Below, piece by piece: positions 1 through 7,833 of a stretch of 64,000 bases of DNA. How positions within the stretch are numbered: position 1 is the stretch's first letter; each line of letters starts with the position of its first letter. The stretch spans positions 1 through 64,000 of the forward strand of contig DYEO01000058.1 of assembly GCA_020725665.1 (NCBI GenBank), read 5' to 3'. The notes below the pieces were generated by a model that saw only the letters and a list, made by a program, of their open reading frames with translations, did not search any database and was not told where the DNA came from. The DNA is from Dethiobacter sp. Lineage in GTDB: Bacteria; Bacillota; Dethiobacteria; DTU022; UBA8154. The translations under genes were made by a program, and so were the position numbers.

Positions 1-150
1 ACTCTTACTCTGGCGGGTCTGTCTCCCGCTGAACGCCCCAGCCTTTGGCTGGGCATACGCCAACTGTCAACTGCCAACTGTCAATCCGGGCGGGCGCTTA
101 AGACCCGCTCCTATTCCGGAGCGGGCGAGGCATGCCTCGACCCTACAACG
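1..150. repeat. Repeat-rich intergenic tail after cobA-hemD
   Basis: No gene is visible here. The stretch contains a hairpin formed by GCCCCAGCC and GGCTGGGC (about 35-54), a run of heptamer-like repeats of the CAACTGT/CAACTGC type (61-86), and one copy of the dispersed palindrome GAGGCATGCCTC (127-138). The same repeat types recur in other intergenic regions of the window, so this looks like non-coding repeat DNA rather than a decayed gene. Confidence 0.6.
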
Positions 151-1692
151 TCAACTGCAAACTGTCCGGTCTGAGGCCCATTTCAACAGGGCTTTTACAA
201 GGCCGTCAATGGTATATTCATCCGCCTCCACGTCAACTTCCAGCCCCAGGCTGCGAGCCGCAGCCGTGGTAATGGGGCCGATGCTGGCCAGGGTTACCCC
301 CTGCAGCAGTTCCCCGGCCTCACTACCCAGCAGGACCAGGCATTGACGCACCGTGGAAGGGCTGGTAAAGGTAATCACCTGCACATCCCTCTCCCGCAGC
401 AGGCTGCGCAGCAGGGAGACGTCCCCCTTCCCGGGCAAAGTGCGATAGGCCTCCACATGCGTTACCCGGGCACCCAGGGAAGCAAGGGCACGGGGCAAAA
501 GGGGGCGGGCTGCCGCCGCGCGGGGCAGGAGCACATGCTCGCCAGGTTTGATCTCGTCCTTAAGCCGTTCCAGCAAACCTTCCGCCCGGTACGCAGAGGG
601 AACAATATCCACCCGCAGGCCTTTTCCCTCCAGGGCGGCGCACGTTGCCGGCCCGATGGCGCAGAGGCGTGCTCCCTTTAAACCACGGATATCTCTTCCT
701 AGACAGCGCAGCCGTTCCCAGAAGTATTTAACCCCATTGACACTGGTAAAGATTACCCAGTCATACGAACTTATCTCCCGGATGACCCGGTCCAGGGGAG
801 CGGTGTCCACGGGCGGAGCAATGGTAATAAGGGGAATTACCAGTGGTTCTCCCCCCAGTTCGGCGATGGCATCCGCCAGCGCGGCGGCCTGCTCCCGGGG
901 ACGGGTCACGACAACACGGCAACCGAAGAGGGGTTTTTGCTCCAGCCAGGCCAGCTTCTGCCGCAGCTTCACCACCTCGCCAATTACCAGTATAGCCGGG
1001 GGAGGAAGGACAGCCTGCTCCGCCTGGGCGGCAATTTCCCCAAGGGGCGCACAGAGAGTGCACTGCTGCGGCATAGTGCCGCGGGAGATAAGGGCTGCCG
1101 GTGTCCGGGGGGAGCGTCCATTTTCCATTATTTTTTGCGTAATCTCGGCGAGGTTGGCCCTGCCCATAAGCAGGACCAGTGTTCCCGCCCCGGTGGAAAG
1201 TTTGTCCCAGGCAACGCCATCCATACCGTGCTTCCGGGGGTCGCCGTGCCCGGTGATAATGGCCAGGCTGGAGGTATAAGCGCGGTGTGTCACAGGTATA
1301 CCCGCAGCGGCGGGGACGGCCAGGGCTGAGGTCACCCCTGGAACCACTTCAAAAGGGATACCGTGTTCCGCCAGGTATTCCGCCTCTTCGCCGCCGCGCC
1401 CAAAGAGAAAAGGGTCTCCCCCTTTGAGGCGGGTGACAATCCGCCCCTCCCGCGCCCGTGCCAGCAGGATAGCGTTGATCTCTGCCTGTTTTAGCGTATG
1501 GGCCCCGGGGCCTTTGCCCGCATAGACAAGCTCGCACCGGGAGGGGGCATGGTGCAGCAGGCCGGGGGAGGCTAGCCGGTCGTAAACCAGTACCTCGGCA
1601 CGGGCAATACATTTAAGTCCCCGCACAGTGATTAATTCCGGGTCCCCCGGCCCTGCGCCCACCAGGTAGACCATACCCCTTTTCTTTTGCAT
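151..1692 (-). CDS. cobA-hemD: Uroporphyrinogen-III C-methyltransferase / uroporphyrinogen-III synthase fusion (CobA-HemD)
   Basis: This is a bifunctional cytosolic enzyme. The C-terminal HemD part cyclises hydroxymethylbilane to uroporphyrinogen III, and the N-terminal CobA part methylates it twice with SAM to give precorrin-2, the entry to corrinoid and siroheme synthesis. The CobA signatures VGAGPGDPELIT (about residues 11-22) and RLKGGDPFLFGRGGEE (about 88-103) are intact. The HemD half begins near residue 255 at VVVTRPREQA. I chose the ATG at 1692 because AGAGGGGAG sits just upstream; an in-frame ATG at 1713 would overlap hemC and has no ribosome site. The last residues (DRTVCS) are encoded by heptamer-type repeat DNA, so the C terminus may have been altered. 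It is the last gene seen of a B12-riboswitch-controlled unit with hemC and the dehydrogenase. Confidence 0.93.
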   Translation of the reverse strand: MQKKRGMVYLVGAGPGDPELITVRGLKCIARAEVLVYDRLASPGLLHHAPSRCELVYAGKGPGAHTLKQAEINAILLARAREGRIVTRLKGGDPFLFGRGGEEAEYLAEHGIPFEVVPGVTSALAVPAAAGIPVTHRAYTSSLAIITGHGDPRKHGMDGVAWDKLSTGAGTLVLLMGRANLAEITQKIMENGRSPRTPAALISRGTMPQQCTLCAPLGEIAAQAEQAVLPPPAILVIGEVVKLRQKLAWLEQKPLFGCRVVVTRPREQAAALADAIAELGGEPLVIPLITIAPPVDTAPLDRVIREISSYDWVIFTSVNGVKYFWERLRCLGRDIRGLKGARLCAIGPATCAALEGKGLRVDIVPSAYRAEGLLERLKDEIKPGEHVLLPRAAAARPLLPRALASLGARVTHVEAYRTLPGKGDVSLLRSLLRERDVQVITFTSPSTVRQCLVLLGSEAGELLQGVTLASIGPITTAAARSLGLEVDVEADEYTIDGLVKALLKWASDRTVCS

Positions 1693-1706
1693 TTGGCTCC
1701 CCTCTC

Positions 1707-2648
1707 TTAACATTCACTATCCAGCTCCTGTCTTACCGCCGCAAGAATTTTAGTACCGCCCAGGTTCAGCAGTTTCTCCGCCAGCGCAAATCCCAGCTCC
1801 CGCGGTGCGGCAGCAGATCCCTCCACAGTATCCCGCAGGGCCGTGCGGCCGTCCAGGGAAGCAATAATACCCCGGATCCGTAAAGTACCGCCGGGCAACA
1901 CCTCCCCCAGGACGCCGGCGGGAACCTGGCAGCCGGCCTGCAGGCGCTGCAGGAAAGCCCGCTCCCCTTCCACGGCAATGCGGCTGGGACCGTGATCCAG
2001 GGGGGCAAGGAGGTCGGCGGCATGAATATCTCCGGCACGGATCTGCAGCGCCAGCGCCCCCTGCCCCGCGGCAGGCAGGCAATCTTCCAGGGAGAGAATT
2101 TCACCCTCCTCCGGCAGCCCCAGGCGTTGCAAACCGGCGCGGGCAAGCACGACCGCATCAAAATCACCGGCAGCAAGGCGGCGCAGGCGGGTATCCAGGT
2201 TGCCGCGCAGGGGGAGGAGGTACTGCAGATCGGGGCGCAGCCGGCGCAATTGGGCCACGCGGCGCAGGCTGCCGCTGCCCACCCGTGCTCCCGGAGGAAG
2301 CTCGGCCAGCTTTTCACCCCTGCGGCCGATCAAAACATCCCGGGGATCCTCGCGGCAGGGCACGGCACCGATAGTAAGACACGCCGGCAGGACAGTAGTA
2401 AGATCCTTCATACTATGCACTGCCATATCGATCTGCCCCGCTAAAAGGGCGTTTTCCAACTCCCGGGCAAAAACCCCCGTTCCCCCAAAACGGTGCAGGG
2501 GGAGATGGGGCATAATATCGCCCTGCGTTCTGATCTCCTTAAGGACAAAGTCCCTTTGCGGCGCAACGCGGCGGAGCATCTCCATAACCTGCCCGGCCTG
2601 CAGGAGAGCAAGCTTGCTGCCCCTGCTGCCCACAATTACTTTCCGCAA
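1707..2648 (-). CDS. hemC: Porphobilinogen deaminase (hydroxymethylbilane synthase)
   Basis: The enzyme polymerises four porphobilinogens into hydroxymethylbilane, the substrate of the HemD domain encoded just downstream. Family hallmarks are the N-terminal VGSRGSKLALLQ, VHSMKDLTT, the GSGSLRR arginine motif, and LQAGCQVPAG with the cysteine that carries the dipyrromethane cofactor. The reading frame is open further upstream (to 2735), but those residues match no HemC N terminus. TTG at 2648, giving M-RKVIVGSRGSK, fits the usual protein start and has GGGGAGG about 10 bases upstream. Its stop lies 14 bases before the cobA-hemD start, so the two are co-transcribed. The length (313 aa) is normal. 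Confidence 0.93.
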   Translation of the reverse strand: MRKVIVGSRGSKLALLQAGQVMEMLRRVAPQRDFVLKEIRTQGDIMPHLPLHRFGGTGVFARELENALLAGQIDMAVHSMKDLTTVLPACLTIGAVPCREDPRDVLIGRRGEKLAELPPGARVGSGSLRRVAQLRRLRPDLQYLLPLRGNLDTRLRRLAAGDFDAVVLARAGLQRLGLPEEGEILSLEDCLPAAGQGALALQIRAGDIHAADLLAPLDHGPSRIAVEGERAFLQRLQAGCQVPAGVLGEVLPGGTLRIRGIIASLDGRTALRDTVEGSAAAPRELGFALAEKLLNLGGTKILAAVRQELDSEC

Positions 2649-2675
2649 GTACCTCCGGCCTCCCCAAAATGCGGA

Positions 2676-2829
2676 TGTTGGAAGTTGGACGTTAGAGTGC
2701 CAAACGGGTAATACACCTCTTAACGGCTTTGACAAGACACATAACTAAAAATGTTAGCGGCTTATCGGTAACCAAACATTTGATCGGTAAATACAGGGGC
2801 AAGGCATGCCTCGGCCCGCGGACAGATCA
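2676..2829. repeat. Intergenic repeats between met8-like gene and hemC
   Basis: The gap holds heptamer-type repeats (TTGGAAG TTGGACG TTAGAGT, 2677-2697) and a diverged copy of the dispersed palindrome (AAGGCATGCCTC, 2801-2812) flanked by GGGGC and GGCCCGC. No ORF or promoter is convincing. Because the flanking genes belong to one pathway and one strand, the repeats probably lie inside a transcribed operon leader. Confidence 0.5.
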
Positions 2830-3507
2830 TCATTTAATCTTTTTCCGGTTAATTTTTCCGGTATTAGGCTGCCAATAGGCGTTGATTACTTCCTGCGCTT
2901 TTTTCTCCCGGTCTTCCGGAGAAAGGTGGAGAAATTCGGCAAAAAAAGGCTCACCGGCCAGTTCATGCAAAAGGGCTTCTCTCTGTTTCGCATCAGCCAC
3001 CTCCGTCAGGATTTGCGGGCGCAGCCTTCCGAGAAAACGCACAAAATCGGCGTATGCGGCTGAAAATTCCTTTTCCAGGGCAAGGCGCAGCCGCCGGGCC
3101 AAGGCGGGGCTTTTCCCTTCCGTGGATACGGCAATGCTCAGGGGCCCCCTGCTTACCACGGAGGGAAAGAAGAAGTTACACAGAGCAGGATTATCGGCGA
3201 TATTAACAAGCAAACCCCGAGAGCGACAGTGGGCTGCCAGCCTGCGGTTAACCGCCGCCACGTCGCTGCAGCCTACCGCCAGGAAAACGCCCTGTAAATG
3301 GGCAGGATAATAAACTTCCCGGCGGCAGGCGATTTTACCCGTTGCAGCCAGCGCCTCCAGTTCCTCGTGCAAGGAGGGGCTGACCAGAAGGACACGGGCC
3401 CGGGCTTTCAGGAGGGTGCGCACCTTGCGCAACGCTACCCTGCCGCCGCCGACCACCAGGCACTTGCGGCCCCGCAGGTCGATAAGCAGGGGACAGTAAT
3501 CTTCCAT
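2830..3507 (-). CDS. Precorrin-2 dehydrogenase / sirohydrochlorin ferrochelatase (Met8/CysG N-domain type)
   Basis: This soluble NAD-dependent enzyme oxidises precorrin-2 to sirohydrochlorin and, in Met8-type proteins, may also insert the metal. The protein starts with a Rossmann fold (CLVVGGGRVALRKV, about residues 15-28). The catalytic-region motif NIADNPALCNFFFPS (about 100-114) contains the Asp that Met8/CysG proteins need, followed by the conserved stretch STEGKSPALARRLR. The ATG at 3507 has AGGAGG eight bases upstream. At 225 aa it is the stand-alone form without a methyltransferase domain; that activity is supplied by CobA-HemD in the same unit. It is the first gene after a cobalamin riboswitch, which suggests a role mainly in corrinoid supply, with siroheme as a by-product. 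Confidence 0.9.
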   Translation of the reverse strand: MEDYCPLLIDLRGRKCLVVGGGRVALRKVRTLLKARARVLLVSPSLHEELEALAATGKIACRREVYYPAHLQGVFLAVGCSDVAAVNRRLAAHCRSRGLLVNIADNPALCNFFFPSVVSRGPLSIAVSTEGKSPALARRLRLALEKEFSAAYADFVRFLGRLRPQILTEVADAKQREALLHELAGEPFFAEFLHLSPEDREKKAQEVINAYWQPNTGKINRKKIK

Positions 3508-3627
3508 AGCCCATTCCTCCTTGCAGCTAAGCGCTGTCTCGGCGGTCGCACGGTTCTATAAACGGTCTCATAAACTCATGCATATTAAAAGCTCCAACCT
3601 CTGTGAAAGAAGCCGGAGCCGGATTGC

Positions 3628-3647
3628 AAAAAGCCACGGGACGTGGC
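3628..3647 (-). terminator. Intrinsic terminator of the minus-strand cobalamin riboswitch
   Basis: On the minus strand GCCACG-TCC-CGTGGC (3633-3647) is followed directly by TTTTT. It lies between the B12 box and the precorrin-2 dehydrogenase start, the expected position of the expression platform. B12 binding would favour this hairpin and stop transcription. Confidence 0.75.
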
Positions 3648-3687
3648 ACAACACTGCACTTACCCTTTCACACGAAGGGATCTGCAT

Positions 3688-3850
3688 CTACAGGCCGGCA
3701 GGTCTCCTGGCTTGCGCGTCATTGCCACCCCCCCCTTCCCAGCCACTGGCCAGTGGTTAACCGGGGACAGGCTCTACGTTTACAGTGGCGGGACCGCGCC
3801 GGACTTTCACCGGCTTCCCTTTTAAGTGCATCGCACACCCACCTGTCAAT
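3688..3850 (-). promoter_or_regulatory. Cobalamin (B12) riboswitch upstream of met8-hemC-cobA-hemD
   Basis: Read on the minus strand, the segment has the AdoCbl aptamer landmarks: a P1 pairing of ACAGG (near 3848) with CCTGT (near 3691), the core GGGAAGCCGGTGAAAGTCC and CCGCCACTGTAA, and the B12 box AGCCAGGAGACCTGCC (about 3698-3713). A terminator hairpin follows at 3628-3647. This is established riboswitch architecture; control of the downstream tetrapyrrole genes is inferred from position. Confidence 0.92.
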
Positions 3851-3914
3851 TATTCACTTTTGTGCTTGCAAACATCTTATCATATTGCCGGAAGTTTGTC
3901 TAACTCTTTTATGC

Positions 3915-3942
3915 TTGACAAAAAAAAGTACTTTGTTAATAT
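3915..3942 (+). promoter_or_regulatory. Probable sigma-A promoter of the 2-hydroxyacid dehydrogenase
   Basis: TTGACA (3915-3920) is followed after 16 bases by TAATAT (3937-3942), about 25 bases before the ATG of the dehydrogenase gene. It lies back to back with the minus-strand riboswitch unit. Confidence 0.55.
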
Positions 3943-3967
3943 TTAAAATATCTGAAAGGAGTACATT

Positions 3968-4978
3968 ATGCCAAAAGTTGTTAGTTATTTGCCACAAGAA
4001 CAATTTATAAAAAGTGATATTAAAATACCTCCTGGATGGGAATTCATTTTTGAAAAAGAACACGGGGAAAAGGAAATAATTGAGGCCTGCAGGGGAGCCG
4101 ATTTCCTGCTTGTGCCGGCGGCAAATCCTCCCATTACAGCCCGTATCATCCAAAATATTCCCTCAGTTTGCCTGCTGCAGGGTTTTGGGGCAGGTTTTGA
4201 TAAAATTGATCTGGATGCGGCCCGGAAGGTTAACCTTCCAGTAGCCAATACACCGGGGCAAAATTCCACCACCGTGGCTGAATTTACTATAGGTATGCTC
4301 GTTGCCCTGCAACGAAAAATACTGATCAGCAACCGGGAGGTAAAAGCCGGAAGATACACAAATATTGAGCGAGAATTCATAAAAACAGGGCTGAAAGAAA
4401 TAAGGGGCACATATATCGGTCTGGTAGGCCTGGGAACGATAGGCCGCCTGGTTGCCGGGCTGGCCGCCTTTATGGGAGCGAAGGTAAGCTATTATGACCC
4501 TTACCGTGTTGATAAGAGCATTGAGGAAGAATTAAAAGTTACTTACTGTTCATTTGAGGAGCTGCTAAAAAATAACGAAGTGATAAGCCTGCATCTTCTC
4601 CTGAATAAAGATACCCGCAATTTAATATCCCGTAATGAACTTGCTTTAATGCCGCCCGGAGCGTTACTGATAAACACGGCCCGGGGTGAAATTGTCGACC
4701 AGGCCGCTCTGGCAGAAGCGCTTGAAAGCGGTCATATCGGTGGAGCTGCCATAGATCACTTTTTCCCGGATCCACCACCTGCGGATCATCCACTATTAAA
4801 CTTATCAGAGGCAGCAAATGACAGGCTAATAGTGACATCACACATAGCAGGAGTTACTGCCGGATCTTTTGCCCGTATGTTAAGATTAGCTGTGGAAAAC
4901 ATACAACGTGTGGCAGCAGGAGAGAATCCCAGGTACGTGGTAAACGGCATTACCAGGGCAAGATTATCAAAAAGCTGA
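3968..4978 (+). CDS. D-isomer-specific 2-hydroxyacid dehydrogenase family protein
   Basis: This is an NAD-dependent oxidoreductase of the D-2-hydroxyacid/phosphoglycerate dehydrogenase family; the substrate cannot be deduced. The nucleotide-binding motif GLVGLGTIGRLV (about residues 146-157) is followed by YYDPYR, whose Asp points to NAD rather than NADP. The substrate Arg motif INTARGEIVD and the catalytic His motif VTSHIAG are present. At the position where the family normally has a Glu (as in FxxEP) the sequence reads FFPDPPP, so the catalytic Glu appears to be Asp. The ATG at 3968 has GAAAGGAG in front. The gene is more AT-rich than its neighbours and sits alone between two cobalamin riboswitches, so a link with cobalamin is not implied. 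Confidence 0.85.
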   Translation: MPKVVSYLPQEQFIKSDIKIPPGWEFIFEKEHGEKEIIEACRGADFLLVPAANPPITARIIQNIPSVCLLQGFGAGFDKIDLDAARKVNLPVANTPGQNSTTVAEFTIGMLVALQRKILISNREVKAGRYTNIEREFIKTGLKEIRGTYIGLVGLGTIGRLVAGLAAFMGAKVSYYDPYRVDKSIEEELKVTYCSFEELLKNNEVISLHLLLNKDTRNLISRNELALMPPGALLINTARGEIVDQAALAEALESGHIGGAAIDHFFPDPPPADHPLLNLSEAANDRLIVTSHIAGVTAGSFARMLRLAVENIQRVAAGENPRYVVNGITRARLSKS

Positions 4979-5052
4979 TTAAGTGATTCTAAACACAGTT
5001 GTGTTTCCGTTCCATTTATGTTAAAATAGTCTTGGAAAACTAAATAATCGTT

Positions 5053-5219
5053 CTGAAAGGGTGCCCCTTGCGGGCTAATCAGGGAAAGGGGTGAAAAACC
5101 CCTGCAGCCCCCGCTACTGTAAGCGAGGATGAAACCTGTCAATTACCACTGGAACCGGGAGGTTCTGGGAAGGGACAGGGAGTAAAGTGAAACGCGAGCC
5201 AGGAAACCTACCCTTTCAG
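5053..5219 (+). promoter_or_regulatory. Cobalamin (B12) riboswitch upstream of cbiX-cbiMNQO-hemA
   Basis: P1 pairs CTGAAAGGGT (5053-5062) with ACCCTTTCAG (5210-5219). Between them are the conserved GGGAAAGGGGTGAAAAACCCC, CCGCTACTGTAAGCGAGGA and the B12 box GAGCCAGGAAACCTACC. A terminator follows at 5274-5302. The architecture is the classical AdoCbl riboswitch acting by transcription termination. Confidence 0.95.
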
Positions 5220-5273
5220 GTGCAACAAGTTCCTTCGGTGGGAAGGTTACTGCAGGCTAAAAAAGCAAGAATT

Positions 5274-5302
5274 CCCTACTCCGCAAGGTAGGGATGTTTT
5301 TT
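5274..5302 (+). terminator. Terminator of the plus-strand cobalamin riboswitch
   Basis: CCCTAC (5274-5279) pairs with GTAGGG (5288-5293) and is followed by a T-rich run (TGTTTTTTT). It lies between the aptamer and cbiX, so it is the likely switch element. Confidence 0.8.
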
Positions 5303-5375
5303 TACCAAGGCCATGCTTAAAAGGCTTTTCTTCCCGGAGAAAAGCCTTTATCTTTTTCAAAGGACGTGTATAAAC

Positions 5376-5780
5376 TTGGCGGAACAGGGAGTAATTATCC
5401 TGGCCCACGGCAGCCGTTTGGCGGAAGCCAATGGGGAAGTGCTCAAGCTGGCCGGGTTGCTGGCGGAAAAGGAAGGGGTGGGGGTTTTTTGCGGTGTCGC
5501 TTTCCTGCAGGGAGGCAGCCCTGCCCTGTATGAAGCGTTGGACCAGGCGGCGGCCGCCGGCTGCACCACTATTTATATCGTACCCTTTTTTCTAACCTCC
5601 GGCGTGCATATCAGGGAGGATCTGCCACTGATGCTCAAGCATGCCGGGCAGGCCCACCCCGGCCTGGAGCTGGTGCAGTGCCGTCCCCTCGGCTGTGACC
5701 CGCGCCTGACCTCCCTCCTCTGGGAACGGGTGAGGGAAAAATGTCCGCGGATACCTGCCCAGACAGGGGTTGAACAATAG
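5376..5780 (+). CDS. cbiX: Sirohydrochlorin cobaltochelatase, short CbiX type
   Basis: CbiX inserts cobalt into sirohydrochlorin at the start of anaerobic cobalamin synthesis. The N-terminal VIILAHGSR carries the metal-binding His of the CbiX/SirB family; the second chelatase landmark is PFFLTSGVHIREDLP, with a further His. The product (134 aa) is the short single-domain form. I prefer the TTG at 5376, which places the protein start directly at AEQGVIILAHGSR and has AAAGGA upstream; an ATG at 5313 would add a non-conserved leader and overlaps the riboswitch terminator tail. It is the first gene of the cobalt operon, so feedback by B12 is direct. Confidence 0.88.
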   Translation: MAEQGVIILAHGSRLAEANGEVLKLAGLLAEKEGVGVFCGVAFLQGGSPALYEALDQAAAAGCTTIYIVPFFLTSGVHIREDLPLMLKHAGQAHPGLELVQCRPLGCDPRLTSLLWERVREKCPRIPAQTGVEQ

Positions 5781-5816
5781 CCGGTTTTATTTTTATAAAT
5801 CTTGGAGGTGTCTTCG

Positions 5817-6593
5817 ATGTTTCTGTTTACATTGAGCAAGTTAAGGGGGAGGCAGGCAGTTCTTTTGGCGGGCACTGTCCTGGTAATGTTATTGGCGCCG
5901 CGCAGTGCGGCAGCCATGCATATCATGGAGGGTTTCCTGCCCTGGGGCTGGTCCCTTTTCTGGACCGGTGTCAGCCTTCCTTTTGTGCTCCTGGGTTTCC
6001 GCTCCTTAAACAGGTTGCTGCACACCCACCCCAACTACAAGATGCTGCTGGGACTGGCCGCCGCTTTTGTCTTCGTTATCTCCGCGTTGAAGATGCCCTC
6101 CGTCACGGGAAGCTGTTCCCATCCCACCGGAGTGGGCCTGGGCACCATTCTTTTCGGCCCCCTGGCTATGACGGTCCTTTCCAGTATCGTCCTGATCTTT
6201 CAGGCATTGCTCCTGGCTCACGGCGGAATCACCACCCTTGGCGCCAACATCTTCTCCATGGGTATTGCCGGTCCCCTGGCGGCTTTTGTCGTTTTCATGC
6301 TGGGCCAAAAGGCAGCCCTGCCCCGCTCGCTTTCCATTTTTCTCGCGGTTTTCATGGCAAGCATGGTTACCTATCTGGCAACATCGATGCAACTGGCCCT
6401 CGCCTTTCCCATGGAAACGGGCGGCGTGATCGCCTCCTTTGTCAAGTTTGCCGCGATCTTTGCTGTTACCCAGATCCCCCTCGCCGTTGGCGAAGGTATT
6501 CTAACGCTTATAATCTTTAATGTCCTTTACAGTTACAACAACCGAGAGCTGGCCGCACTGCTCAAAATAAAGAATGAGGTGCAGACACAATGA
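5817..6593 (+). CDS. cbiM: Cobalt ECF transporter substrate-capture protein CbiM
   Basis: CbiM is the membrane S component of the cobalt energy-coupling factor transporter. A cleavable-looking leader (LRGRQAVLLAGTVLVMLLAPRSAAA) precedes MHIMEGFLP; in the family the mature N terminus Met-His is a cobalt ligand. Six or so hydrophobic segments follow, with the conserved HPTGVGLG loop (about residue 100) and HGGITTLGAN. ATG at 5817 is preceded by GGAGGTG. The gene ends four bases into cbiN, showing translational coupling. Confidence 0.93.
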   Translation: MFLFTLSKLRGRQAVLLAGTVLVMLLAPRSAAAMHIMEGFLPWGWSLFWTGVSLPFVLLGFRSLNRLLHTHPNYKMLLGLAAAFVFVISALKMPSVTGSCSHPTGVGLGTILFGPLAMTVLSSIVLIFQALLLAHGGITTLGANIFSMGIAGPLAAFVVFMLGQKAALPRSLSIFLAVFMASMVTYLATSMQLALAFPMETGGVIASFVKFAAIFAVTQIPLAVGEGILTLIIFNVLYSYNNRELAALLKIKNEVQTQ

Positions 6594-6931
6594 AAAAATG
6601 GGTTCATTTACTGCCGATCCGTTATGCGACAAAAGGAGAACCGTCCCCTGTCGCAAATTTATTGCTGATCCTTGTGCTTGTCCTGCTTGTGATCGCACCG
6701 CTGCTCCTTAGTCCCGATGCACCCTATGAGGGGGCCGACGGCAAGGCAGAGGAAATAATTATGGAAATAAACCCTGCTTACGAACCCTGGTGGGAGCCCA
6801 TCTGGGAGCCGCCCAGCGGCGAGATTGAGAGTATGCTTTTCTCCCTGCAGGCAGCCGCCGGCAGTTTGTTTATAGGTTTTTCCCTGGGAAGAATAAGTGC
6901 ACACCGCAAGAACAGCGACAGGCAATCATAA
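6590..6931 (+). CDS. cbiN: Cobalt ECF transporter auxiliary protein CbiN, with an inserted repeat
   Basis: CbiN is the small two-helix partner of CbiM. The conserved core GADGKAEEII and PWWEPIWEPPSGEIES, and the C-terminal helix SLQAAAGSLFIGFSLG, are clear. Family members usually run from MKK straight into the first hydrophobic helix. Here about 19 residues (VHLLPIRYATKGEPSPVAN) separate MKKW from LLLILVLVLLVIAPLLL. The DNA of that segment contains the dispersed repeat GAGAACCGTCCCCTGTCGCAAAT, so the gene seems to have absorbed a repeat in frame. The ATG at 6590 has GAGGTG upstream and overlaps the cbiM stop. Whether the longer loop before the first helix matters for function is unknown. Confidence 0.88.
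   Translation: MKKWVHLLPIRYATKGEPSPVANLLLILVLVLLVIAPLLLSPDAPYEGADGKAEEIIMEINPAYEPWWEPIWEPPSGEIESMLFSLQAAAGSLFIGFSLGRISAHRKNSDRQS
6625..6658. repeat. Dispersed GAACCGTCCCC repeat inside cbiN
   Basis: The segment has inverted ends GCGACA (6625-6630) and TGTCGC (6649-6654) and shares GAGAACCGTCCCCTGTCG-AAAT with a copy at 10055-10077. It lies entirely within the cbiN reading frame and explains the extra residues of that protein. Confidence 0.65.
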
Positions 6932-6963
6932 AGGGATATTAAAGTAAAAAGGAGTCCCCGTAT

Positions 6964-7752
6964 ATGTTTATGCTGGACTGGTACGCCCACAACAGCAGGC
7001 TAAAAACCGTGCACCCGGCAGAAAAGGTACTCTTTGCCTTTCTCTGCCTGGTACTGGCCCTTTATTTCTCCCGGGGGACAATCTCCCTGGCAATTATCGT
7101 GCTGCAGGGTGCAATCATCCTGTTCTACCTGCGCATCCCCCCGCGTTATTACGTGCGCCTGCTGCTCATGCCCCTGGCTTTCCTTTTGCCCGGCTGCCTG
7201 GCCGTGGCCCTGGAGATACCTGCAGCAACACAGGCTGCAGTGATGTTAACGCTTTCCCTGGGGCCGCTGACACTGGGAATCAGTTCCGGTGGAATTTCCC
7301 TTGCCGTAAACCTGCTGCTCCGTTCCCTTGCCGCCTTGAGCAGTCTTTATTTTCTTGCGCTCACCACTCCATTCACCCAATTGGGGTGGCTGTTGCGTAA
7401 AGCCATGTTACCACCCAGCGCCGTGGAATTGGCTGCTCTGACTTACCGCTTTATTTTTATTCTGGCAGATACGGCGCAAAGCATCCACACGGCCCAGGTA
7501 ACGCGGCTCGGTTACTCCTGCTGGCGCAATACCTTCAAATCCCTGGGGTCGCTTGCCGCCGGTCTGCTGGCCAAGTCCTTCTACCGGTCCCAATTAATGT
7601 ATATGGGACTCATTTCCCGCTGCTATGACGGCGAGTTTCGCTCTTTGGAAATGTACTATCGCTTTTCCCCTGGCAACTGGCTGCTGATGGGAGGGGTTAC
7701 AGCGGGTTTGCTGGCCATATCCCGTATACCCACCTTTTTAGCTTTGTTTTAA
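6964..7752 (+). CDS. cbiQ: Cobalt ECF transporter transmembrane protein CbiQ
   Basis: CbiQ is the T component that couples CbiM to the ATPase CbiO. About five to six hydrophobic segments are spread over 262 residues, starting at LFAFLCLVLALYF. The family's cytoplasmic coupling helices with Ala-Arg-Gly-like motifs are represented by TAQVTRLGYSCWRN and by SRCYDGEFRS near the C terminus. ATG at 6964 has GGAGTCCCC upstream. It lies between cbiN and cbiO in the usual cbiMNQO order. Confidence 0.92.
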   Translation: MFMLDWYAHNSRLKTVHPAEKVLFAFLCLVLALYFSRGTISLAIIVLQGAIILFYLRIPPRYYVRLLLMPLAFLLPGCLAVALEIPAATQAAVMLTLSLGPLTLGISSGGISLAVNLLLRSLAALSSLYFLALTTPFTQLGWLLRKAMLPPSAVELAALTYRFIFILADTAQSIHTAQVTRLGYSCWRNTFKSLGSLAAGLLAKSFYRSQLMYMGLISRCYDGEFRSLEMYYRFSPGNWLLMGGVTAGLLAISRIPTFLALF

Positions 7753-7833
7753 ACCCATTGTTTCTATTTCTTTCGGCAAGCGGGGAAGTTTCCCCGCCTG
7801 CCCCCTTTTCTTTGCAGTGATGGAGGGCAAACA

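Noticed and set aside
61..90. CRISPR-like direct repeats
   Set aside because: The repeats are heptamers without spacers; no cas genes are in the window.
2649..2735. Longer HemC N terminus
   Set aside because: The added residues derive from heptamer repeat DNA and do not match HemC proteins.
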